A DNA stretch of 5,833 nucleotides from Modestobacter sp. (GTDB lineage Bacteria > Actinomycetota > Actinomycetes > Mycobacteriales > Geodermatophilaceae). The position numbers and the translations under genes are program-made. The notes under the pieces were generated by a model. The model was not told the DNA's origin and searched no databases. It saw only the letters and a list, made by a program, of their open reading frames with translations. The stretch lies in NCBI GenBank assembly GCA_025966175.1, contig JAOPVN010000142.1, positions 1-5,833 of the forward strand, given 5' to 3'. Shown here piece by piece: positions 1 through 4,467 of this stretch (positions are counted from its first letter, which is position 1; each line of letters begins with the position of its first letter).

Positions 1-239
1 CCCTGGCGGGTGAGGCGCACGCCTGGACCTCCAAGGGCGTCGTCGCGCGCCTCTATGTCTTCGCCGCCGCGGCCGCCGCCGGCTCCGCGCTGGACCTGCT
101 GCGCCAGTCCGTCGGCGACGCCGGCAACGGGGCCGTCAATGGGCCCCTTCTGCTCTGGGCGACGGCCGAGCGCGACGACGAGGACTCCGAGGACTTCGTG
201 GACGCGCTGCGCTCCGCGTTCGCCGGCCGGGAGCGGTAG
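1..239 (+). CDS. C-terminal end of an unrecognised protein (partial at window start)
   Basis: Reading in phase from base 3, an open frame of 78 residues runs to a TAG at 237-239; the N-terminus lies outside the window. The codons are GC-rich at third positions, as expected for a real gene here. The visible part starts LAGEAHAWTSKG, continues through an Ala-rich, probably helical segment (VARLYVFAAAAAAGSALDLL), and ends in a charged tail with a run of acidic residues (ERDDEDSEDF) followed by AFAGRER. I do not recognise the family. Genes upstream of DUF3046-recA in other actinobacteria are often membrane-stress or regulatory genes (clgR, psp-type), but nothing visible proves such an identity. 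The next gene (the acetyltransferase) points towards it, so the two converge. Confidence 0.6.
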   Translation, partial: LAGEAHAWTSKGVVARLYVFAAAAAAGSALDLLRQSVGDAGNGAVNGPLLLWATAERDDEDSEDFVDALRSAFAGRER

Positions 240-293
240 GCCGGGGACTCGTGGTCATCCGCCGCCGCCCTATCCCAGTCGGTCGGCCTGACT

Positions 294-316
294 CGACGTC
301 CGAGGGGTAGACGTCG
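294..316. terminator. Weak hairpin between convergent genes
   Basis: CGACGTC (294-300) and its exact reverse complement GACGTCG (310-316) flank a 9-base loop, giving a 7-bp stem 54 bases after the first stop codon. There is no T-run. It could help end transcription of the upstream gene, but a stem this short can occur by chance in such GC-rich DNA. A second 8-bp stem (376-383 with 391-398) lies inside the 3' end of the acetyltransferase gene. Confidence 0.25.
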
Positions 317-320
317 TCGC

Positions 321-335
321 GGGAGGAACCACATG
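321..335 (+). other. Strong Shine-Dalgarno plus ATG with no convincing gene behind it
   Basis: GGGAGGA (321-327) sits 5 bases before an ATG (333-335), a near-ideal actinobacterial ribosome binding site. The frame it opens starts MQDSSYQSPPPLH and runs to base 716, but from base 368 it is antisense to the acetyltransferase gene and looks like a Pro/Ser/Arg-rich shadow, not a real protein. Possible readings are the remnant of a plus-strand gene whose body was replaced by the acetyltransferase, a very short leader peptide, or coincidence. Confidence 0.35.
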
Positions 336-367
336 CAAGACAGCTCGTATCAGTCCCCGCCGCCGCT

Positions 368-1054
368 TCATCTCCCGCCACCGCGCTCTCCGGTGGCGCG
401 CATCCCAGCGGGCTCCGCCAGCCGGGCGTCGCGCGCCCTGGTCAGCGCCTGGCGTGCCGCGGGCCACTCATCGTCCAGCATCGAGAACAGCACGGTGTCG
501 CGCCAGGACCCGTCCCGGCGCGGCTTGTGCTTGCGCATGATCCCCTCCTGGGACGCCCCGAGACGGGCGATGGCCGCGCGAGACCGGGCGTTGTTGATGT
601 CGGTATGCCAGACCACCCGGACTGCCCCGAGCTCATCGAACGCCCGCGCCATCATCATCAGCTTGGCATCGGTGTTGTGCCCGGTGCGCTGCCAGGCCCG
701 CCCGAGCCACGTGTGACCGATGGCGAGGCTCCGGGCATCGGGGTCGATCTCATAGAACGAGGTGGTGCCGATCACCGCGCCGGTGGCTGTATCGACCTGC
801 GCGAATGGGAGCCGGAGGCGCTGGTCGCGCTGATCCAGCGCCGCGGCGATCTGATCGCGGGCCTGCTCGACAGTGCGCGGCGGGGCGATCCTCAGCCAGG
901 CGAACACCTCGTCGGCGATTGCCGGGTCTCCGCCCAGCGCCGCGGCGTATCCCTGCGCATGGTCCAGGGACAGCGCCTCGAGCCGGACCAGCGGCCCGGA
1001 CATCGATGGGGCCATCCACCATTGCTCGGGCATCGCATCGGATGGGTTCGCCAT
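368..1054 (-). CDS. GNAT family N-acetyltransferase, RimJ/RimL type
   Basis: This 228-residue protein should transfer an acetyl group from acetyl-CoA to an amine, either a protein N-terminus or a small molecule; the substrate cannot be read from the sequence. The fold is visible: an early substrate-side strand (PLVRLEALSLDHAQGY, about 21-36), a central strand (GAVIGTTSFYEID, about 92-104), the acetyl-CoA pyrophosphate loop as WQRTGHNTDAK (121-131), then VRVVWHTDINNARSRAAI (145-162) and GASQEG (166-171). The signature end RDGSWRDTVLFSMLDDEWP (180-198) is typical of the RimJ/RimL group. A tail of about 30 residues, rich in Arg and Ala, follows the domain. The ATG at 1054 is the most upstream start I support; ATG codons at residues 8, 14 and 18 are alternatives, and none has a clear Shine-Dalgarno. 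It is transcribed divergently from the DUF3046-recA side across a 74-bp gap and is cytoplasmic. Confidence 0.9.
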   Translation of the reverse strand: MANPSDAMPEQWWMAPSMSGPLVRLEALSLDHAQGYAAALGGDPAIADEVFAWLRIAPPRTVEQARDQIAAALDQRDQRLRLPFAQVDTATGAVIGTTSFYEIDPDARSLAIGHTWLGRAWQRTGHNTDAKLMMMARAFDELGAVRVVWHTDINNARSRAAIARLGASQEGIMRKHKPRRDGSWRDTVLFSMLDDEWPAARQALTRARDARLAEPAGMRATGERGGGR

Positions 1055-1116
1055 GGACTCGATGCTGTCAGTGCGGGCAAGCGCGATTGGCGCCGGACCA
1101 TGGCCCGCACCTGACC

Positions 1117-1122
1117 TACGCT
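1117..1122 (+). promoter_or_regulatory. Possible -10 element for a leaderless DUF3046 transcript
   Basis: TACGCT fits the actinobacterial -10 pattern TANNNT. It ends 6 bases before the GTG at 1129, so the expected transcription start falls on or beside the start codon. There is no Shine-Dalgarno in this stretch, which agrees with leaderless translation, common in actinobacteria. I see no good -35 at the usual distance (TTGGCG at 1087-1092 is about 24 bases away), so this is tentative. Confidence 0.35.
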
Positions 1123-1128
1123 GGTTCG

Positions 1129-1320
1129 GTGCGGCTATCGGAATTCTGGGACCGGATGAACGCGGCGTTCGGGTCGATCTACGCGCAGAGCCTGGCGCTG
1201 GACTACCGGGTGCCGGCGTTGGGCTGCAGCGTGAGCCAGGCCATCGAGCGCGGCGACGCCCCGAAAGCGGTGTGGCGCGCGGTGTGCGCCGAGTTCAACC
1301 TGCCCGCCTCCGTTCGCTGA
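1129..1320 (+). CDS. DUF3046 family small protein upstream of recA
   Basis: A 63-residue protein starting MRLSEFWDRM, with AAFGSIYAQSLALDYRVPAL in the middle and AIERGDAPKAVWRAVCAEFN near the end. This matches the DUF3046 pattern as I know it: a short protein with an N-terminal RL-EFW motif and a C-terminal VWRAVC-E segment. The family is largely confined to actinobacteria and is typically found next to recA; its function is not known to me. The GTG at 1129 is chosen because it gives the family's usual N-terminus; longer readings in this frame run into the acetyltransferase antisense region. The gene ends 201 bases before recA, and the recA promoters lie in that gap, so it is probably a separate transcription unit with possible read-through into recA. 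Confidence 0.85.
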   Translation: MRLSEFWDRMNAAFGSIYAQSLALDYRVPALGCSVSQAIERGDAPKAVWRAVCAEFNLPASVR

Positions 1321-1360
1321 GCCTGTTTCGCCGTTCGACGAGAGTTTGCGGCGTGTCGTG

Positions 1361-1388
1361 TTGTATCGAACACCTGTTCGTCTATCCT
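1361..1388 (+). promoter_or_regulatory. recA upstream promoter (SOS-controlled)
   Basis: TTGTAT (1361-1366) as a -35-like element and TATCCT (1383-1388) as a -10-like element are 16 bases apart, and the LexA-type palindrome fills the spacer almost exactly. A repressor bound there would block RNA polymerase. The expected start of transcription is near base 1395, giving a leader of roughly 125 bases. The -35 is a weak match (TTG conserved only). By analogy with mycobacterial recA this would be the distal, LexA-dependent promoter. Confidence 0.55.
1367..1380 (+). promoter_or_regulatory. SOS box (LexA operator) of recA
   Basis: CGAACACCTGTTCG is a palindrome with CGAAC and GTTCG arms around a 4-base centre, the Gram-positive/mycobacterial LexA box form (CGAAC-N4-GTTCG). 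The arms are perfect. The reverse strand reads CGAACAGGTGTTCG, which as I remember it is the box reported upstream of Mycobacterium tuberculosis recA. It sits 142 bases before the recA start and between the proposed -35 and -10, so LexA should repress this promoter until DNA damage. No second box is seen in the window. Confidence 0.92.
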
Positions 1389-1389
1389 T

Positions 1390-1416
1390 GTGTCCACAGG
1401 TCAGCCGCTATCCACA
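1390..1416 (+). promoter_or_regulatory. Pair of DnaA-box-like 9-mers in the recA leader
   Basis: GTGTCCACA (1390-1398) and CTATCCACA (1408-1416) each match the DnaA box TT(A/G)TCCACA at eight of nine positions, differing only in the first base. Both are on the same strand, start 18 bases apart, and share the direct repeat TCCACAGG (1393-1400 and 1411-1418). They lie just downstream of the SOS-promoter -10 and upstream of the second promoter. DnaA binding here is an inference; imperfect boxes can also be chance matches. Confidence 0.35.
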
Positions 1417-1437
1417 GGGCGCGCATTTCGCGCGGAA

Positions 1438-1460
1438 CTGTCGGCGGTCGGTCCTAGCTT
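1438..1460 (+). promoter_or_regulatory. RecA-NDp type promoter (PafBC-dependent, LexA-independent)
   Basis: CTGTCGGCG (1438-1446), an 8-base spacer, then TAGCTT (1455-1460) fits the mycobacterial RecA-NDp pattern TTGTCRGTG-N8-TANNNT: seven of nine bases in the first block, exact spacing, and a matching -10. In mycobacteria this motif is the target of the WYL-domain activator PafBC and drives recA after DNA damage independently of LexA. The expected start is near base 1467, about 55 bases before the recA ATG. Its position, proximal to recA with the SOS promoter distal, is the same as in Mycobacterium. Confidence 0.7.
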
Positions 1461-1521
1461 CGGTCCAGGAAGTCCGAACGGACATGACACACACCGGCAG
1501 ATGAAGGATGGGGTGGCCCCG

Positions 1522-2553
1522 ATGGCAGGGTTCGACCGCGACAAGGCCCTCGAAGTAGCGATGGCGCAGATCGACAAGCAGTACGGCAAGGGCTCGGTGA
1601 TGCGCCTCGGCGAGCGCGCGCACGTCCCGATCGAGGTCATCCCCACCGGCTCCATCGCCCTCGACGTGGCGCTGGGTATCGGCGGCCTCCCACGCGGGCG
1701 CATCGTGGAGATCTACGGCCCGGAGTCCAGCGGCAAGACGACGGTGGCCCTGCACGCAGTGGCCAGCGCCCAGGCGGCTGGCGGCATCGCGGCGTTCATC
1801 GATGCCGAGCATGCGCTTGACCCCGAGTACGCCAAGGCCCTCGGCGTCGACACCGACGCGCTGCTGGTCAGCCAGCCCGACACCGGTGAGCAGGCGCTCG
1901 AGATCGCCGACATGCTCATCCGCTCCGGCGCGCTCGACATCATCGTCATCGACTCGGTCGCGGCCCTGGTGCCCCGTGCCGAGATCGAGGGCGAGATGGG
2001 TGACAGCCACGTCGGTCTGCAGGCCCGGCTCATGAGCCAGGCGCTGCGCAAGATCACTGGTGCGCTGAGCAACTCCGGTACCACGATGATCTTCATCAAC
2101 CAGCTGCGCGAGAAGGTCGGCGTCGTCTACGGCTCGCCGGAGGTCACCACCGGCGGCCGGGCGCTGAAGTTCTACGCCTCGGTGCGGCTCGACATCCGCC
2201 GGATCGAGACCCTCAAGCAGGGCACCGACGCCGTCGGCAGCCGGGTCCGGGTCAAGGTCGTCAAGAACAAGGTCGCCTCACCGTTCAAGCAGGCGGAGCT
2301 CGACCTCATCTGGGGTACCGGCTTCAGCCGCGAGGGTGGCCTCATCGACATCGGTGTCGAGCAGGGCTTCGTCCGCAAGTCCGGGGCTTGGTACACCTAC
2401 GAGGGTGACCAGCTCGGCCAGGGCAAGGAGAACGCCCGCACCTTCCTGAAGGACAACCCCGACCTGGCCGACGAGATCGAGAAGAAGATCAAGGAGAAGC
2501 TCGGCATCGGGCCGTCGCTGGACCAGCCGGCGGCCGAGCCGACCGACTTCTGA
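1522..2553 (+). CDS. recA: Recombinase RecA
   Basis: A complete 343-residue RecA, the ATP-dependent strand-exchange protein of homologous recombination that also stimulates LexA self-cleavage. Visible parts: N-terminal helix (DRDKALEVAMAQIDKQYGKG, 5-24), Walker A GPESSGKT (66-73), catalytic Glu96 in DAEHALD, Walker B LDIIVIDSVAAL (138-149), DNA-binding loop 1 region EGEMGDSHVGLQARLMSQAL (156-175), loop 2 region between INQLREKVG and GGRALKFYAS (about 192-220), and the C-terminal domain ending KKIKEKLGIG (321-330). The acidic tail is short (AAEPTDF). The mycobacterial intein site after the VVKNK motif is empty here (VVKNK then VAS, no Cys). I chose ATG 1522 because MAGFDRDKALE fits known actinobacterial N-termini and the G-rich stretch at 1510-1516 is near; AAGGA (1504-1508) could also serve. 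In-frame GTG 1513 and ATG 1501 are alternatives. recX follows after 7 bases. Confidence 0.98.
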   Translation: MAGFDRDKALEVAMAQIDKQYGKGSVMRLGERAHVPIEVIPTGSIALDVALGIGGLPRGRIVEIYGPESSGKTTVALHAVASAQAAGGIAAFIDAEHALDPEYAKALGVDTDALLVSQPDTGEQALEIADMLIRSGALDIIVIDSVAALVPRAEIEGEMGDSHVGLQARLMSQALRKITGALSNSGTTMIFINQLREKVGVVYGSPEVTTGGRALKFYASVRLDIRRIETLKQGTDAVGSRVRVKVVKNKVASPFKQAELDLIWGTGFSREGGLIDIGVEQGFVRKSGAWYTYEGDQLGQGKENARTFLKDNPDLADEIEKKIKEKLGIGPSLDQPAAEPTDF

Positions 2554-2560
2554 TCCGCCG

Positions 2561-3532
2561 GTGTCCGACACGCTGTTCGACGACGTTCCCAGCGGCGTTG
2601 CCGGCGAGGGCCCCCACGAGGACGCGGGACCGGCCGACGACGCAGGTCGCCGGTCCGGTCGCCGCTCCGGTGGGAGCGGCGGTGGTCGCGGCTTCGGGGG
2701 CAGTGGCGGCGGGAACGGCGGCCGAGGTCAGAGTGGTCGCGGCACGAGCGGTCCCGGGAAGAACGGTCGGGCCGGCGGTCCGCAGTGGAGCTCCCGGTCC
2801 ACTGACTCCGAGGGCGCCGATGCGCCCGCGGAGATGGAAGATCCGGAGATGGTCGCCCGCGGCATCTGCCTGCGCGCACTGACCGGCACGGCCAAGACCC
2901 GCAAGCAGCTGGCCGACCTGCTGGCGAAGAAGGACGTGCCCGAGGAGGCGGCGAGCGCCGTCCTCGACCGGTTCACCGAGGTCGGGCTGATCGACGACGC
3001 CGCGTTCGCTGCTGCCTGGGTCTCCACCCGGCAGTCCGGGCGTGGTCTGGCCCGCCGGGCGCTGGCCTCCGAGCTGCGCGCCAAGGGGGTCGACGGTGAG
3101 GTCGCCGCCGCGGCGGTCGCCGAGGTCGACCCACAGGACGAGTGGGACTCCGCACGGCGGCTGGTCGAGCGCAAGATGCCGTCGATGCGGCGGCTGGACC
3201 GGGTCACCGCCGAGCGGCGGCTGATGGGCATGCTGACCCGGAAGGGCTACGGCGGCGGGCTCGCCGGGTACGTCGTGCGCGAGGCTCTGGACGGCGAGGA
3301 CGGCGGTGAGTCCGCTGACGCCGTCGGGGACGACGAGCACGCCGAGGACGCCCCGGTCTGGACCCCTGCCCGGTCGGCGGCGCGAGCCGCTGCCCGGTCC
3401 GCGGCGTCGCTGGACGCACCCAGCGAGATCGACGACGCCGGCGTGAGCCTCGAGGTGGGGGAGGGCCGGGCCCGGCCGATCGGCCGGCTGCGCCAGACGC
3501 CCGTGGATCATCCGGTCGACGACCTGCCCTAG
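2561..3532 (+). CDS. recX: Regulatory protein RecX with long N- and C-terminal extensions
   Basis: RecX binds RecA filaments and modulates (usually restrains) their growth and ATPase. The conserved helical-repeat core runs from about residue 97 to 243: ARGICLRALTGTAKTRKQLA, the repeat with FTEVGLIDDAAFAAAWVSTR, the GRGLARRALASELRAKGV segment, and LTRKGYGGGLAGYVVREAL at the end. At 323 residues it is far longer than typical RecX (about 150-200). The first 96 residues are low complexity: acidic at first (1-29), then a Gly/Arg/Ser-rich stretch (30-73) with several RG and GRG steps. After the core comes an acidic segment (244-264), an Ala/Arg segment (268-282) and a further acidic, then basic, tail. 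The GTG at 2561 lies 7 bases after the recA stop without a Shine-Dalgarno, suggesting coupled translation. A shorter form from ATG 2834 (MEDPEMVARG) is conceivable but has a poorly placed ribosome site. Confidence 0.93.
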   Translation: MSDTLFDDVPSGVAGEGPHEDAGPADDAGRRSGRRSGGSGGGRGFGGSGGGNGGRGQSGRGTSGPGKNGRAGGPQWSSRSTDSEGADAPAEMEDPEMVARGICLRALTGTAKTRKQLADLLAKKDVPEEAASAVLDRFTEVGLIDDAAFAAAWVSTRQSGRGLARRALASELRAKGVDGEVAAAAVAEVDPQDEWDSARRLVERKMPSMRRLDRVTAERRLMGMLTRKGYGGGLAGYVVREALDGEDGGESADAVGDDEHAEDAPVWTPARSAARAAARSAASLDAPSEIDDAGVSLEVGEGRARPIGRLRQTPVDHPVDDLP

Positions 3533-3571
3533 CCGCCGACGCGGGCTTCCTGCGCCGGTCCCCACCCAACA

Positions 3572-3607
3572 GATCAGCCGATGCGACGGTCGTCGCATCG
3601 GCTGATC
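3572..3607. terminator. Perfect 16-bp hairpin after recX
   Basis: GATCAGCCGATGCGAC (3572-3587) and its exact reverse complement (3592-3607) flank the 4-base loop GGTC. It starts 39 bases after the recX stop. No long T-run follows on either strand, as is common for actinobacterial terminators. The perfect stem in a convergent gap suits a two-way terminator, mainly for recA-recX. Confidence 0.85.
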
Positions 3608-3705
3608 GCGTTCGGGGTGGCCTCGTCGTTGCCGCGGGGCGGCGCCCTTGCCGTCCCGCCCTCCGTGCTGCTGGCCGTGCCCGGGGCCTGAGCTCCCAGC
3701 GCCTA

Positions 3706-3745
3706 CCTGATCCGTCCCGCCCCACTTCGGGAAGGACGGACCAGG
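3706..3745. terminator. Second hairpin in the convergent gap
   Basis: CCTGATCCGTCC (3706-3717) pairs with GGACGGACCAGG (3734-3745) with one A-C mismatch; the 16-base loop between them contains a CTTCGG segment. It lies 29 bases beyond the stop codon of the minus-strand gene that ends at 3775, so it most likely terminates that gene, while the 3572-3607 hairpin serves recX. No T-run is visible. Confidence 0.65.
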
Positions 3746-3774
3746 CGGGCGGGCTCAGCCGGCCCCGGCGGGAC

Positions 3775-4197
3775 TCAGCGGTCGAGCCAGGCGGTGACGT
3801 CGACGGCCACGCCGCCGGCGGCCTCCTCGTCCGGCACGAGCCAGCGGCGGCTGCGCTCCTGGCCGGCACCCAGCCACTGCTGGATGGCGGTGTCGAACTG
3901 GGACATGGTGATCTCCTTGGCGCTGGTCGAGGAGCTGACCGGGCCCAGGAACGTCACGTCGGCCTCCCGCCCGCTGGGGTAGAGCAGCACCACCCGGCAG
4001 CGGGAACGACGGTGCCGGGCCGGCGGGACCGCCTCACGGACGATCGCCTGGTCCGCACCGGCTGCGGTGGCGAAGCCCGCCGCACTGGCGCGCAGTTTGC
4101 TGACGAAGATCTGGGTTGTCGTGGCCAGGTCCTCGTCGTCGTCGAGGTCCCGGTGCATGTGGCGCGGAGCGGCAGCGGTGGAGGTCACGGTTCTCAT
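3775..4197 (-). CDS. Uncharacterised 140-residue protein
   Basis: I do not recognise this protein. From the ATG at 4197 it reads MRTVTSTAAAPRHMHRDLDD, then an acidic patch and TTTQIFVSKLRASAAGF (28-44), a basic stretch PPARHRRSRC (58-67), a strand-like segment RVVLLYPSGREADVTFLGPV (68-87), and ends EEAAGGVAVDVTAWLDR. Codons are strongly GC-rich at third positions across the whole length, which supports coding. There is no signal peptide or membrane segment, and a single Cys. The start is uncertain: no clear Shine-Dalgarno precedes 4197; an upstream GTG at 4329 is possible but gives an untypical Cys/Arg-rich N-terminus; and an internal ATG at 3906 has an excellent Shine-Dalgarno and would give a 43-residue product. 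It converges on recX and lies downstream of gluD on the same strand, but a strong hairpin at 4406-4440 separates it from gluD. Confidence 0.6.
   Translation of the reverse strand: MRTVTSTAAAPRHMHRDLDDDEDLATTTQIFVSKLRASAAGFATAAGADQAIVREAVPPARHRRSRCRVVLLYPSGREADVTFLGPVSSSTSAKEITMSQFDTAIQQWLGAGQERSRRWLVPDEEAAGGVAVDVTAWLDR
3904..3918 (-). promoter_or_regulatory. Strong internal ribosome binding site for a 43-residue product
   Basis: On the minus strand AAGGAG (3918-3913) lies 6 bases (ATCACC) before an in-frame ATG (3906-3904). Initiation here would yield a 43-residue peptide starting MSQFDTAIQQWLGAGQERSR and ending VDVTAWLDR (3775-3906). AAG GAG also simply encodes Lys-Glu in the longer protein, so it may be fortuitous. 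It is the best placed ribosome site on this strand between gluD and the gene's end. Confidence 0.45.
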
Positions 4198-4405
4198 CTC
4201 GGCAGACAGTCTCGCCCGGGCCACCGGCTGAATGTGCCAAGCCACGCGGCGGACTCGGGCACACGGCCGGCAATCCGGGAGCGGTGAGCACGGAGTGACC
4301 GCAGGGACGGATGGAGTCCCACGCGTCACGCTGTACCGCAGCGTTCCGGATCACGATCGGGCCACGGTGGCGGTCACCGCGCCGGCGTCCGGTGCCCGGG
4401 GACGC

Positions 4406-4440
4406 CGCGAGGGCAGTCCCCAGGGGGAACTGCCCTCGCG
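4406..4440 (-). terminator. Hairpin terminator of the gluCD operon
   Basis: CGCGAGGGCAGT (4406-4417) and ACTGCCCTCGCG (4429-4440) form a perfect 12-bp stem with an 11-base loop that could pair further (CCC with GGG). On the minus strand it begins 27 bases beyond the gluD stop codon. No T-run follows, in keeping with the other hairpins here. It should separate the permease operon from the 140-residue gene downstream. Confidence 0.8.
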
Positions 4441-4467
4441 GTGGGCGACGGACCGGCTGATCGGGTC

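Noticed and set aside
527..1114. Plus-strand open frame of 195 codons
   Set aside because: It is antisense to the acetyltransferase, whose domain motifs are clear; the plus-strand reading is Pro/Arg/His-rich with no family resemblance.
1472..1483. GTCCG-AA-CGGAC inverted repeat in the recA leader
   Set aside because: Short and with a 2-base centre; it does not fit the LexA box arms (CGAAC/GTTCG) and may be chance.
1390..1521. In-frame N-terminal extension of recA by 44 residues
   Set aside because: This stretch contains the promoter elements and DnaA-like boxes, and the extra residues resemble no RecA; the family N-terminus fits ATG 1522.
2201..2300. Intein insertion site in recA
   Set aside because: Reading is continuous through the VVKNK region and the residue after it is Val, not Cys, so there is no intein or scar.
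2640..2790. Gly-codon-rich stretch in recX considered as a DNA repeat
   Set aside because: The GGC/GGT-rich bases do not form exact repeating units; the signal is protein composition, not a tandem repeat.
2489..3598. Long minus-strand open frame (369 codons) opposite recX
   Set aside because: It is a high-GC shadow of recX, Gly/Arg/Pro-rich, with no recognisable domain, and it spans the terminator hairpin.
3204..3869. Minus-strand open frame of 221 codons across the recX end and the convergent gap
   Set aside because: Its composition is dominated by Arg, Pro and Ala, it crosses both hairpins, and it overlaps recX and the 140-residue gene in another frame.
4328..4344. ACGCTG / CAGCGT hairpin in the gap between gluD and the 140-residue gene
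   Set aside because: A 6-bp stem is too short to support a function here; the 12-bp hairpin nearer gluD already explains termination.
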